This document shows positions 7,861 to 17,695 of a stretch of DNA of 64,000 bases, in pieces. The stretch is from Streptomyces albireticuli. Its GTDB lineage: Bacteria; Actinomycetota; Actinomycetes; Streptomycetales; Streptomycetaceae. The notes beneath the pieces were generated by a model that worked only from the letters and a program-made list of their open reading frames with translations, had not been told where the DNA came from and did no database searches. Position 1 is the first letter of the stretch. Each line of letters opens with the position of its first letter. The translations under genes were made by a program, and so were the position numbers. The DNA is taken from contig NZ_CP021744.1 of the NCBI RefSeq assembly GCF_002192455.1, positions 6,658,501-6,722,500 on the forward strand. Direction: 5' to 3'.

Positions 7861-9990
7861 ATGAGCCGCCCACGCCGTGAACGCCCCGGCCCCGGCCCCC
7901 CGCTGACGCGCGGAACTCAGCTTGCCGTCCATCCCCAGCACCACGGTCACCACGCGCCCCTCCGCGTCCTGGACCATGCCCGGCGTCCCGCGGTACGGGA
8001 TGCCCTGGTCCTGCCAGGACCCGGGGCGGCCCGAGCCGGCGGCGAGGCGGACGCGGCCCTTGCTGTCGCGGTCGGCCAGCACGGTCGTGTTCCCGGCCTG
8101 GGCGATGCCGACGCGCTCGTAGCCGCCGAGCGGCTCGCACTGGGCGGACACCTTCCAGGAGCCGTTCTCCGGCCGGTCCGCGACGATCACCCGTGAGGTG
8201 TCGGGCTGCCGCATGGCGACCCGCATGCCGCCGCTCGGGAGCGCGGCCAGGGTCACCGGACCGGTGCAGGTGGGCAGCCGGGTCGGCTCGGCCGGCTGCG
8301 GGGTGCCGCCGGGCTCCTGGGACATCCAGTGGTGGACCGTGCGGGTGTCGGCGATGAGGACGTGGATCCGCCCCTGCTCGTCGGCCGCCGCGTCGAGCCC
8401 GTCGATGGTCCTCGGCTCGGGGCCGGGGGAGGGGAGCGTCTCCCACTCCGTCCAGTCCTTGCCGCCGGCGCCGCCGCGGAAGGCCACCCCGCCGTCGAAG
8501 GTGCGGACGAAGACGTGGACGGTGCCGTCCTTGCCCACGGCCGCGACCGGGTAGCCCATCTCCATGGAGCGCCGGTCCTCGGTCTCGGGGGAGCCGAGCG
8601 GTTCCCAGGCGCCGAACGTGGGGGTGCCGGAGCTCATCCCGGTCTGGCGGGTCGTGACGACCTCGCGCCGGTGGGTCCGGTCACCCTTCTCCTTGCCCGG
8701 CAGCACCGTGCGGACGGAGAAGAGCTGGAGGGTGCCGTCGGTGTGGCGCACCGCCTGCACCTGGCCCTCCAGCATCGGGCCGGCGACCGGGGCGGCCGAG
8801 GACCAGACGCCGCTGCCGGGCTTGGTCTCGGTCCAGCAGTGCGCGGCGCCGTCGAGGAGGGCGAAGGCCGCGAGCCGCTTGTCGGGCAGCGGCTGCACCC
8901 AGCGGGTGGTGCCGGGGGCGCGGTGGCGGCAGTTGTTCGACCAGCGGACCGCCTTGGAACGGGCGCCGACCTTGCGGTCGCCGCAGCCCGCGGAGTCGCC
9001 GCAGTCCTTGCCGTCGGCCCAGCCGTAGGTGTCGAGGAACTTCACCTTGTGGTCGGTGGTGGCCCGGTCGAGGTTGCTGGGCAGCTGCGAGACCTCGTAG
9101 CCGATGTAGCTCTCGACGGCGGTCGGCCGCGAGTGCTTGCGGCCCCAGTACTCGGCGAGGGCGGCCTGCGCGAAGAACGCCGAGGTGGTGTGGTCCTGGT
9201 GGTCGTACTTGGATATGCCCTCCAGGACGGGGGGCGTGTTCGGGAAGTGCCGCTGCTTGGGCTCGTGCGTCGGGTTCGGGTCGAGGGTGCGCACGACCGT
9301 CGGCTGGTAGCGCTCGAACACGGCGACGAGGGTGTCGATCAGCTCCTGGCGCCCGTACCGGAAGGTGCGGGTGACCGGGGTGGCGGCCGGCTTGAGCGTG
9401 GTCAGGTTGGGCACCGCGCCCAGCCACAGGCCGCGCAGGCTCTCCTTGCGCGGGTTGCGCAGGGTCCGGGCCTCGATCAGCTCCAGGAAGATCAGCTGGA
9501 CCTGGGGGGCCGCGCGCAGCGTCTGGACCTCGACCTCGAAGCCGGGGAGCAGCGTGAGCGTCTCCACCTCCCACGGGCTCAGCGAGTCGCCGGTCGCCAT
9601 CCGGGCCGTGGCCTCGCGGAAGCCGTTGAGCCGGGCGCGGACGAACTCCGGCCGCCGCTCCGGCAGTTTGCGGTAGTCGCGGGTGTTCGAGAGCGCGTTG
9701 CGGCCGTCGGACTCGCCGCCGGTGAGGCAGACGGTCACGGACGGGGCGCCGCTGCGGATCGACTGCTCCAGCTCCGGGTTCATGAAGTAGAGCGAGTCGT
9801 CGGGGTGGGCGATGACGTGCACGAACGACTCGGAGGCCGCCACCTTGGCGTTACGGGCCGAGGCGCCCTTGGGGCCGGCCTGCTTCGCCTCGGGGGCCAG
9901 CCATTGCCAGGCGCCCACCGCGCCCGCTCCGACGACGATGCCGCCACCGGCGACCTGAAGCACGCGTCGCCGCGGTATGTGCCCTGGCAC
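7861..9990 (-). CDS. Secreted PIG-L (GlcNAc deacetylase-like) protein with beta-propeller C-terminus; normal stop missing
   Basis: The N-terminal ~330 residues are a PIG-L/LmbE-type zinc deacetylase (AHPDD metal motif near residue 60, as in MshB). The rest is repeated Trp/Gly-rich blades like a PLL or lectin-type propeller, suggesting carbohydrate binding. The GTG at 9990 is chosen because GGGG lies 8 bases upstream and a Tat-like PRRRVLQVAGG follows immediately. Recognisable sequence ends near 7861, but no in-frame stop occurs there: the frame stays open to 6925, running antisense through the hairpin and the whole thioesterase gene. A different frame has a TGA at 7861-7859, so a one-base indel near the 3' end is likely. 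The protein is probably extracellular; its substrate is unknown. Confidence 0.75.
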
Positions 9991-10395
9991 AGGTGTGTCC
10001 CCTACTCTCCTGCGCCAACGCCATGCGCGCGCGGTGATCAAACTCAACAAAGCAACGGGGTGAATAGAACTAATCACCCACTGGTCATGAGTTCGATCCT
10101 ATGATCCGCAACCTGCTGTTTCCCTGCTGTTTTGTAACAGCCGTGCGTCGGCCGGACGTCGGTTCCCAGGCGATTGCGCAACACGTACCGGCGCCCGCCG
10201 CGGTGCTCACGGAAGGTCGTCCGGCGGTCGCGGAGGCGTGTCGAAACGGAGCTCGATCTTGCCGGGAGGGCGGTGGGGGGAGAGGGGAAAAGCCCGTGCC
10301 GAGGCGGTCAGGGCGAGGGGGCGGACCCGGTCCGGGCGCCGTCGCTCACGGGCTGCCGCCTACTGACCTGCCGCCCTGCTTCCGCCCCGTCCGCC
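9991..10395. other. Non-coding gap upstream of the PIG-L gene
   Basis: No convincing gene. The part at 10030-10140 is AT-richer than its surroundings and probably carries the PIG-L promoter on the minus strand; a TAGGAT -10-like hexamer lies at 10101-10096, but no clear -35 was found. AACAGCAGG occurs twice in tandem on the minus strand just upstream of it. The remainder (10140-10395) is GC-rich and shows no clear structure. Confidence 0.4.
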
Positions 10396-11334
10396 TCACT
10401 CCGTCTCGCCGCGGATCGCCCGTACGACCGCCTGCTCGCGGTTCCGCACGGCCAGCGCGCTCGCGACGAAGTCCTCGACGAGCTCCGAGTCGGTGTCCCG
10501 GCGCCGGGCGACGGCCAGGGCCGAGCCCTCGATGTCGCGGACGGGCACGTAACGGATCTCGGGGTGGGGTGTGTAACGGGCGGCCGACAGCGCCGTGACG
10601 GTGAAGGCCTGGCCCGTCGTGACCAGCATCAGTTCCTCGGCGGGCGTCGCCGCCTCCATGGTGACCCGGCGCGGGCCGCCGTGCCCGGCGCCGTCGCCGG
10701 GCCGGGTCAGCGTCCAGAAGTCGCTGAACACCGGGTCCGGGTGCGGGACCGCCACGACGGGCAGGTCCCGCAGGTCCCGGACGGAGAGGGACTCCCGCCC
10801 GGCGAGCGGATGGGACGCCCGCAGGCCCGCCACCCGGGGCTCGACCAGCAGCTCCCGCAGACACAGGCCCGCGGTCCCGAAGGGCGGCCGGACGAACGCC
10901 ACGTCGACCAGGCCGCGGCCCAGCCCCGCCGACGGGTCGTCCCGGTGGAACTCCCGCTGGACCAGAGAGACTTCCGGGCGGCGGCGGGCGAACTCGTCCA
11001 GGATCGGGCCCGTCAGCTCCAGGGCCGCGCCCGCGACGAACCCGAGCCGCAGCGTCACCGCCTCCCGCCGGCACTCGTCCAGCACCGCCAGCGCGTGCTC
11101 CCACGCGCCGACCACCCGCCGCGCCTCCGGCAGCAGCGCGGCGCCCGCCGCCGTGAGCGACACCTGCCGGGTCGTGCGCTCGAAGAGCCGCACGCCGAGG
11201 CCCTCCTCCAGCTTGCGGATCTGGAGGCTGAGCGCCTGCTGGGCCAGCCGCACCCGGCCCGCGGCCCGGGTGAAGCTGAGCTCCTCGGCGAGGGCGAGGA
11301 AGCAGCGGAGACGGCGCGTACTCACATCCAGCAC
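10396..11334 (-). CDS. LysR-family transcriptional regulator
   Basis: A 312-residue LysR-type regulator. The N-terminal winged HTH spans about residues 5-65 (FLALAEELSFTRAAGRV, LSLQIRKLEEGLG) and is followed by a LysR substrate-binding domain. The start is taken at the GTG at 11334, which lies six bases after a TACAAT -10 box, so the transcript would begin at the start codon. An in-frame GTG at 11325 is possible. The effector and targets are unknown; the neighbouring divergent gene is the frameshifted hydrolase at 11546. Confidence 0.88.
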   Translation of the reverse strand: MLDVSTRRLRCFLALAEELSFTRAAGRVRLAQQALSLQIRKLEEGLGVRLFERTTRQVSLTAAGAALLPEARRVVGAWEHALAVLDECRREAVTLRLGFVAGAALELTGPILDEFARRRPEVSLVQREFHRDDPSAGLGRGLVDVAFVRPPFGTAGLCLRELLVEPRVAGLRASHPLAGRESLSVRDLRDLPVVAVPHPDPVFSDFWTLTRPGDGAGHGGPRRVTMEAATPAEELMLVTTGQAFTVTALSAARYTPHPEIRYVPVRDIEGSALAVARRRDTDSELVEDFVASALAVRNREQAVVRAIRGETE

Positions 11335-11340
11335 CGGGCG

Positions 11341-11346
11341 ATTGTA
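11341..11346 (-). promoter_or_regulatory. TACAAT -10 box for a leaderless LysR transcript
   Basis: TACAAT on the minus strand is followed by six bases and then the GTG at 11334. This spacing places transcription start at the start codon. No Shine-Dalgarno sequence is present, which agrees with leaderless translation. Confidence 0.5.
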
Positions 11347-11545
11347 GGGCCGGGACCAGGCGCGTTCCGGGCCGTGCGGGGCGGTATCACCCGGGAGGGG
11401 AGGCGCGGCGCCGGCCCGCGCCCCCGGCGTCGCCGACCCCCTACTGCGGTATCACCTCCGGGTTGGCCCCCTGGTGTGACGCCCCGTCCGTCACTCCCTT
11501 CCTAACTTTCCCTCCGTCACCACACAGGACGAGGGAGAGACATCC

Positions 11546-12693
11546 ATGGGCCGCTTCAAGCGCTCGCTGATCGCCGCCGCGCTCACGGCGACCGTCGTCG
11601 CGGGCACGGCGGGCTGGGCCGTCGCCGACGAGCAGACCGCCGTCACCGGCCCGCCGGCCGGTACCGCGGCCTGGCGCGCCGACCACTCCCTCGGCCGCGA
11701 GCTGCCCGACCCGGCCACGGCCGCGCCCCGGGACGTCGCCGCGTTCTTCGCCGGCCTCGGTGAGACCCGGCGGCACGAGCTGGCCGCCCGTCACCCCCTC
11801 GTCGTCGGCAACCTCGACGGCGCGCCCGTACCCCTGCGGTACGAGGCCAACGCGCGGGCCATCACCGCCGAGCGCGCCGCGGCACGCGCCCGCGCCGCCG
11901 ACCCGGACCTCCCCCGGGGGAACGGGAGCGCGCCCGCGCCCAGGCCGACCGCTGTTCCCGGCTGCTCGCGCCCGGCCGGCAGATCCTCGCCTTCGACCCG
12001 CGCGGCCGCGGCCAGCTCGCCGAGGTCTACGGGGACTGGGCGGCGGCCCGGCGCACGGCCGTCGTCGTGCCCGGCTCGGACATCGACCTGGCCTCCTTCG
12101 ACCGTACGAAGGACCGCTACGGCACCCCCGCCGGCATGGCCGCGTCGCTGCGGGCCGAGATGACCCGGCAGGCCCCGGGCACGCCCAACGCGGTGATCGC
12201 CTGGGCGGGCTACACCACCCCCGTCGGCCTCGGCCTGGACGCCGCCACCGGCCGGCTCGCGGCGGCGGGCGCCCCTCGCCTGGAACGCTTCCTCGCGGGC
12301 CTCGGCGCCGCGCACGCCCCGGCGGTCTTCTGCCACAGCTACGGCTCGGTCGTCTGCGGCCTGGCCGCCCACGCCCTCGACGGCAACACGGCCGGCGACC
12401 TCGTCCTGCTCGGCAGCCCCGGCGTCCGCGCCGACACCGCGGCCGGGCTGCACACGGGCGCCCGCGTGTGGGCGGTGCGGCGCAACGGCGCGGACTGGAT
12501 AGGCAAGGTCCCCAACGTCGAGCTCTTCGGCCTCGGACACGGGGCGGATCCCACGGGGGCGTCGTTCGGCGCCCGGCTCGTGCCGTCGACGGGGGCGCGT
12601 GGCCACACGGGGTACTTCGCGCCGGGCACGGAGTCGCTGCGGAGCTTCGCGGAGATCGCGCTGAGCGGGGGCGAGGCGGCGGTGGGTCAGTAG
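11546..12693 (+). pseudogene. Secreted DUF1023-type alpha/beta hydrolase, split by a frameshift
   Basis: The first part (11546 to about 11910) encodes a signal peptide and N-terminal domain up to AAARARAADPDL. The family-like continuation (ERERARAQADRCSRLLAPG, then ILAFDPRGRGQLAEVYGD) is in another frame from about 11920. That second frame carries the nucleophile motif CHSYGS (Ser near 12340) and ends at 12693. The junction coincides with CCCCCGGGGG at 11911-11920. A single-base indel restores one gene of about 380 codons, the usual DUF1023 hydrolase size. It may be a sequencing error in the C/G run or a true inactivation. The ATG at 11546 follows GAGGGAGAG. The expected product is an exported esterase- or lipase-like enzyme of unknown substrate. 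Confidence 0.75.
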
Positions 12694-12821
12694 GGGCGGC
12701 GCCCGCGGCGGGGCTCTCCCCGGTCCCGCCCTTTCCCGTTGCTCCGGGCGGGGCCACCCCTATCGGGTGGCATCCGGTGGTGTCGTGAGGGAAGGGGAGC
12801 GTCCACGGTAGTGATGGGTGC

Positions 12822-13412
12822 GTGAACCGACAGCTTGGTGTGCCGGGCCGGCGGAGTGGTGCGAGAGAACTCGACCGGCTCCTGCCCGCGTACGACCTCC
12901 GCTCGCGGTTCGCCCGGCGGATCGCGGCGGACCCGGCGACCGTGTGGCGGGCGCTGACCGAGGTCACCGCCGCAGAGCTGCCGGTCTACCGGACGCTGAT
13001 GCGGCTGCGCCTGGGTGGCCGGGGCCGGGTCGAGGGGCCGTTCATCGACGGTTTCCCCACCCCCACCCTGGTCACCGTGGACGGCGAGGAACTGGTCAAG
13101 GGCATGGTCGCCCGGTTCTGGAGGGTCCGTCCCCGGCCCGCCCCGGTCGCCCCGGGGGACGCGGCGGCGTTCGTCGCGTTCGACGAGCCAGGCTGGGCCA
13201 AAGCGGCCCTGAGCCTGAGCGTCGTCCCCGGCACCGGCGGAACCCTCCTGTCGTTCGAGACCCGGGTGCGCTCCACCGACGCCCACGCCCGGCGCGCCTT
13301 CCGTGCCTACTGGCTGCTCATCCAGCTGGGCGGAGCGGCGTACATCAGGATCGAGGTCCTGCGGGCGGTGGCCCGTCGCGCCGAACGCGCTACCGCCTCG
13401 GGCTGCCCCTGA
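12822..13412 (+). CDS. Hypothetical SRPBCC-like protein
   Basis: A 196-residue soluble protein. The N-terminal half has the feel of an SRPBCC/START-like fold (FARRIAADPATVWRALTEVT, a common opening where a ligand-binding helix-grip domain begins, and later LSFETRVRSTDAHARRAFRAYW). No catalytic motif is visible. The GTG at 12822 is the first start before the conserved part; GGAAGGGGAG lies about 25 bases upstream, so the start is uncertain. It stands alone between two hydrolase genes. The fold assignment is by pattern only and the function is unknown. Confidence 0.7.
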   Translation: MNRQLGVPGRRSGARELDRLLPAYDLRSRFARRIAADPATVWRALTEVTAAELPVYRTLMRLRLGGRGRVEGPFIDGFPTPTLVTVDGEELVKGMVARFWRVRPRPAPVAPGDAAAFVAFDEPGWAKAALSLSVVPGTGGTLLSFETRVRSTDAHARRAFRAYWLLIQLGGAAYIRIEVLRAVARRAERATASGCP

Positions 13413-13612
13413 CCCGACGTCGTTCTCGGGGCAAGGGCCGTCAGGGGGCCGCCCCGCGAAGGAAACCCCCGCCCTCCGCTACCCCTCCCGCGCCGGCGGC
13501 CCGGCCTTCAGCAGCCCCGGGAGCCGCACGCCGGGATTCTCCCGCCGCGGCGGGCCCGCGCGGCCGTCACTCCACCCCGCGGCCGATGCCTCCGATCCGG
13601 TGGTGATCTACG

Positions 13613-14755
13613 GTGATGATCATGTTGAGGACATCCACCTCGCGGCGGTCGTTCGTGGCCGCCGCGCTGCTCATGACCCTTGCCGCCGCACCCGTGACCT
13701 CCGCCGTCGCCGCGCCGTCGTCGTCCGCACCCGCCCGCGCCACCGCCGAGGTACCCGCCCCCACCACACGCGCCCCGATCGGGACCAGGACGCTGCACCT
13801 GGTCGACCCGTCGCGCCCGGACCCGTGGAAGCCCGCCGCGGGCTCCCGGGAACTCATGGTCACCATGTGGTACCCGGCCCTGCCCTCGCGCGGGGAGAAG
13901 GCGCCGTACGCGTCGAAGGCGCTGTCCCGTCAGATCCTCGGCACCGAGGCGCTCGGCGACGTGCGCGCCCACGCCGTGACCGACGCGCGCCCGGCGCCGA
14001 AGGCCCGGCCGCTGGTCGTGCTGTCCCCGGGCTTCGGGATGAGCCGCCTCACCCTCACCGCGCTCGGCGAGGACCTGGCGTCCCGCGGCTACGCCGTGGC
14101 CGCCGTCGACCACACCTACGAGGCCGCCGTGGAGTTCCCCGGCGGGCGCATGGAGACCTGCCTGATCTGCGGGAAGCCCGACACCGGCGCCGTCGTCCGC
14201 AACCGCAGCAAGGACCTTCGCTTCGTGCTGGACCAGCTCACCCGCCCCGGCGCGGTGCCGCGCGTCGACGCCCGGCGCATCGGCGTCGCCGGGCACTCCA
14301 TCGGCGGCGCGAGCGCCGTCGAGGTGATGCGCGACGACCCGCGCGTGGACGCCGCGGTCAACCTCGACGGCAACTTCTTCACCGAGCCGCCCGCCGCCGG
14401 CCTGCGCAAGCCGGTCCTGCTGCTGGGCGCGCAGCGCGGCGCGTCGCCGGAGTTCCAGGAGAACTGGGAGCAGACCTGGAGCCACCTGACCGGCTGGAAG
14501 CGCTGGCTCGACGTGCCCGACGGCGGGCACCTCACCTTCACCGACGCCCCCTGGATCGTGGACCGCTTCGGCCTGCCGGCCCAGCTCCCCGAGAAGGACC
14601 GCCCGGGCGCCCTCGGCACCCTGGCAGCCTCCAAGGCCACGTCCCTCACCAGGGATTACGTGGCCGCCTTCTTCGACCGTCAGCTGCGCGGCGTGCCGAG
14701 CCCGCTGCTCGACCGGCCGTCCGCCCGGCACCCCGAGGTGACCTTCCTCAAGTAG
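13613..14755 (+). CDS. Exported PAF-acetylhydrolase/lipase-like alpha/beta hydrolase
   Basis: About 380 residues with a Tat-like signal (STSRRSFVAAALLM, then an Ala-rich stretch). The mature part has MWYPA, the nucleophile motif GHSIGG about residue 227, an Asp in NLDGNF, and a His in DGGHLTF, consistent with a Ser-Asp-His triad. This resembles the isoform II PAF-acetylhydrolase/chlorophyllase-like lipases of actinomycetes. Starts at 13613 (GTG), 13616 and 13622 (ATG) are all in frame with no clear ribosome site; 13622 places the signal peptide best. It probably hydrolyses short-chain esters outside the cell. Confidence 0.85.
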   Translation: MMIMLRTSTSRRSFVAAALLMTLAAAPVTSAVAAPSSSAPARATAEVPAPTTRAPIGTRTLHLVDPSRPDPWKPAAGSRELMVTMWYPALPSRGEKAPYASKALSRQILGTEALGDVRAHAVTDARPAPKARPLVVLSPGFGMSRLTLTALGEDLASRGYAVAAVDHTYEAAVEFPGGRMETCLICGKPDTGAVVRNRSKDLRFVLDQLTRPGAVPRVDARRIGVAGHSIGGASAVEVMRDDPRVDAAVNLDGNFFTEPPAAGLRKPVLLLGAQRGASPEFQENWEQTWSHLTGWKRWLDVPDGGHLTFTDAPWIVDRFGLPAQLPEKDRPGALGTLAASKATSLTRDYVAAFFDRQLRGVPSPLLDRPSARHPEVTFLK

Positions 14756-14893
14756 CCGCCGCACGGCGCCGCTTCCACCGCGCCTCCCGCCATGGTGAAG
14801 CTGGTGCCACCTCGGAGACGGATACCAGCGGGATCGATCGCGCTCTTCCCGGGCCGGAACATCGAGGGCGTACGACGACGCCCAGGAGGATCG

Positions 14894-16474
14894 ATGTCCC
14901 GGACCAGGATCAGGATCGGCACCAGGAAGGCGCGGTGGACCCGCGCCGGCGTGACCGGCGCGGCGGCGGTGGCGATCGCCGCCGCGCTGTGCCCGGCGGC
15001 CACCGCCGCCCGGCCCGCCGCGGCCGTGCCCGCGCCCGTGCCGGAGCGCTACACCGCGCAGCGGCTCGTGTGGGAGCCCTGCGCGCCCGGCGCCACGCTG
15101 GAGTGCGCGCCGATGACCGTCCCGCGCGACTGGCACCACCCCGGTGCCGGTGCCGACCTCACCGTGCGGGTGTCGCGGCAGCGGGCCGCCGACCCGGCGC
15201 GGCGGCGCGGCACGCTGCTGATGGCGGCCGGCGGGCCCGGTGGCGAGGGGCTGATCCGGCCCACGGGCTTCGTCAAGGCGGCGCCGAAGATCGCCGAGGT
15301 CTACGACGTGGTGGGCTTCGACCAGCGCGGCGTGGGCCGCAGCACCCGGGTGAGCTGCCAGGACGACGCCGAGTTCGCGGACTTCTTCGCCGGCGACTTC
15401 CGGGACCGCTCGCCCGCCGCCCTCCGCCGCGTGCTGGACAACTCCCGGAAGTTCGTGGCCGGCTGCCAGGCCCGCAGCGGCGACCTGCTGCCGTACCTCA
15501 CGACCGAGCAGACCGCCCGCGACGTCGACCTGTACCGCGCCCTGCTCGGCGAGCGGAAGATCTCCTACTACGGGCCCTCCTACGCCTCGAAGCTCGGCGC
15601 GACCTACGCCACCCTCTTCCCCCGGCACGTCGAACGCGTCGTCCTCGACAGCAACATCGCCTTCGACGGCACCTGGGAGGAGTTCGAGAAGGGGCAGCCG
15701 ATGAGCTTCCAGCGCCGGTTCGAGGAGGACTTCCTGCCCTGGCTGGCGCGGTACGACGACGTGTACCACTACGGGCGCACCCCGGCCGAGGCCAAGGCCA
15801 GGTGGGAGGAGCGCCGCCGCGCCCTGGGCGCGCGGCCGCTGACGATCGGCGGCGGCAGGACGCTCGCGCCCAACCAGTTCGACAACGGCGCGATCCTGGC
15901 CCTCTACAAGGGCGGGACGTTCCCCCTGCTCGCGGGCGCGCTCGCCGCGCTCGACCACTGGGACACGGCGACGGACGAGGAGCGGCGGAACGTCGACCTG
16001 ATCTTCGGCCGCTACCTCAGCAAGGAGTTCCTCGCCGAGTTCTTCTCGGTCACCTGCAACGACACCCCGTGGACCCGGGACACCGCCCAGTGGGTGCGGC
16101 AGACCGCCGAGGACGCCGCCAGGTACCCGCTCATGGGCGCCCGCGCGCTCGCCTTCGCCGCGACCTGCGCGGCCTGGCCGGCCGGCACGGCGCCGCGCGT
16201 CGACGTCACGGGCGAGGGGCTGCCGCCGGTCCTGATGCTCAACTCCCTCCACGACCCGGCCACCTACTACGAGGGCGCCCGGCGCGCCCACCGGGCGCTG
16301 CGCGGCTCGCGCCTGGTCACCGTCACCGGCGGCGACCACGGCCAGTACCTGGAGAAGAACGCCTGCGTGGACGCGATCGTCGACCGCTACCTCCTCACCG
16401 GCGCCGCACCGGACCGTGACACCACCTGCGCGGCGACCCCGCTGCCCGTACCGGCGGGGCACACCGCCCGCTAG
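14894..16474 (+). CDS. Secreted tripeptidyl-aminopeptidase-like alpha/beta hydrolase
   Basis: A 526-residue exported protein. AGGAGG lies five bases before the ATG at 14894, which decides the start. The signal peptide is basic then Ala-rich to about residue 40. The fold matches the SlpD/SlpE/Tap family of Streptomyces: oxyanion region AAGGPGGEG, DQRGVGRS, nucleophile in YYGPSYAS (the last position is Ala-Ser rather than the usual Gly), and C-terminal DPATYYEGARRAHRAL with a catalytic His in GGDHGQY. It probably removes N-terminal peptides or hydrolyses related amides outside the cell. A DxxTP-type C-terminal Tap domain is recognisable from about residue 440. Confidence 0.85.
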   Translation: MSRTRIRIGTRKARWTRAGVTGAAAVAIAAALCPAATAARPAAAVPAPVPERYTAQRLVWEPCAPGATLECAPMTVPRDWHHPGAGADLTVRVSRQRAADPARRRGTLLMAAGGPGGEGLIRPTGFVKAAPKIAEVYDVVGFDQRGVGRSTRVSCQDDAEFADFFAGDFRDRSPAALRRVLDNSRKFVAGCQARSGDLLPYLTTEQTARDVDLYRALLGERKISYYGPSYASKLGATYATLFPRHVERVVLDSNIAFDGTWEEFEKGQPMSFQRRFEEDFLPWLARYDDVYHYGRTPAEAKARWEERRRALGARPLTIGGGRTLAPNQFDNGAILALYKGGTFPLLAGALAALDHWDTATDEERRNVDLIFGRYLSKEFLAEFFSVTCNDTPWTRDTAQWVRQTAEDAARYPLMGARALAFAATCAAWPAGTAPRVDVTGEGLPPVLMLNSLHDPATYYEGARRAHRALRGSRLVTVTGGDHGQYLEKNACVDAIVDRYLLTGAAPDRDTTCAATPLPVPAGHTAR

Positions 16475-16475
16475 C

Positions 16476-17525
16476 TCACAGCCGGCGGTCCAGCAGGTAC
16501 TCGGCGATCTCGGCGATCTCGTCCGCCGCGCGCTCCGCCAGCGGCACCGCGCGCAGGCACTCCCGCGCCGACGCCACATGGCGGCGGGCGTCCTCCAGGG
16601 CGAACTCCCGGCCCCCGGCCTCCTCGACGACCGCCGCCGCGCGGTAGGCGTCGTCGGCGTCCACCGGCATCCCCGAGCCCAGCAGCCCCACCAGGTGCCG
16701 GGCGGCCGCCGGGTCCAGGGCCATGGCGGCGAGCACCGGGAGGGTCTTCTTCCGGCGGCGCAGGTCGCTGTGGACCGGCTTGCCCGTGGTCGCCGGGTCG
16801 CCCCAGATGCCCAGCAGGTCGTCGACGGCCTGGAACGCGAGGCCCAGCTGCCGCCCGGCCTCCGAGAGCGCGCCCACCAGCAGCGGCGGGGCGCCCGCCA
16901 GGACCGGGCCCAGGGCGGCCGAGCAGCCGAGCAGGGCGCCCGTCTTCCGGGCGGCCATCGCCTGGTACTCGGGTATGCCGACGGCGTCGGGGCCCACCCA
17001 GGGCCGGCTCTCGAAGACCAGGTCGTCGGCCTGTCCGTGGACGAGCTCGCCCATGGCCTCGGCGAGGTGCCGGACGGCCGTGCCGCTGTGGTCGCCGCCG
17101 GCGCCGGCCAGCGTCCGCACGGCCAGCGCGAACAGCGCGTCGCCGGTCAGGACCGCGGGGCCGGTGCCGAACGCCTTCCAGGCGCTCTCCTGGTGCCGGC
17201 GCCGCTCGTCGCCGTCCATGATGTCGTCGTGCACCAGCGAGAAGGTGTGCACCAGCTCGACGGCCACCGCGGCGGGCACGGCGAGGTCACCGGGCGCGCC
17301 CACGGCCTCGGTGCCCAGGACGGCGAGGGCCTGCCGGATGCCCTTGCCGCCGGGCGCGGCGGTGGGCCTGCCGTCGGCGTCGCACCAGCCGAGGGAGAAG
17401 GACGTCATCAGGCGCGGCAGCGGGTGGAGGCTCCGCACGGCCGTGGTCAGGGCGGGTTCCACCAGGCTCCGGCAGCGGTCGAGGGCGGGTGGCACGGGAA
17501 CCTGGAGGCCGGTCTGCGAGGTCAT
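16476..17525 (-). CDS. Polyprenyl (geranylgeranyl-type) diphosphate synthase
   Basis: A 349-residue all-helical trans-prenyltransferase that condenses isopentenyl diphosphate with allylic diphosphates. The first Asp-rich motif is in HDDIMDGDERRR, and the second is DDLLGIWGD, the form seen in Streptomyces GGPP synthases. The ATG at 17525 starts the conserved protein; the frame stays open upstream but that part is antisense-like to the TPR gene. It converges with the hydrolase at 16474 with one base between the genes. It lies downstream of a TPR protein gene on the same strand, separated by a 170-base gap containing a 28-base direct repeat. No terpene cyclase is nearby, so chain length and end product are open. 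Confidence 0.9.
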   Translation of the reverse strand: MTSQTGLQVPVPPALDRCRSLVEPALTTAVRSLHPLPRLMTSFSLGWCDADGRPTAAPGGKGIRQALAVLGTEAVGAPGDLAVPAAVAVELVHTFSLVHDDIMDGDERRRHQESAWKAFGTGPAVLTGDALFALAVRTLAGAGGDHSGTAVRHLAEAMGELVHGQADDLVFESRPWVGPDAVGIPEYQAMAARKTGALLGCSAALGPVLAGAPPLLVGALSEAGRQLGLAFQAVDDLLGIWGDPATTGKPVHSDLRRRKKTLPVLAAMALDPAAARHLVGLLGSGMPVDADDAYRAAAVVEEAGGREFALEDARRHVASARECLRAVPLAERAADEIAEIAEYLLDRRL

Positions 17526-17570
17526 GGGAGCTTCTCTTTCCGTGGTCGTGGACGAGGGCCGGTCGTGGCC

Positions 17571-17641
17571 GGGGCCGGAGCGTGTCCTTCTCGGGCGGAG
17601 GCCGTTCGTGAGCGGGGCCGGAGCGTGACCTTCTCGGGCGG
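17571..17641. repeat. 28-bp direct repeat between prenyl synthase and TPR gene
   Basis: GGGGCCGGAGCGTG(T/A)CCTT followed by CTCGGGCGG occurs at 17571-17598 and 17614-17641, with one mismatch and a 43-base period. It fills the leader of the prenyl synthase transcript. Its role is unknown. Confidence 0.7.
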
Positions 17642-17695
17642 GGCCGGTCGGCGGCGGACGCCGGGCGCCCCGAGGAAGGCGCGGAGCGGGGGAGT

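Noticed and set aside
10101..10598. Possible small plus-strand gene between PIG-L and LysR
   Set aside because: No ribosome site, odd composition after the first 20 residues, and its 3' half is antisense to LysR.
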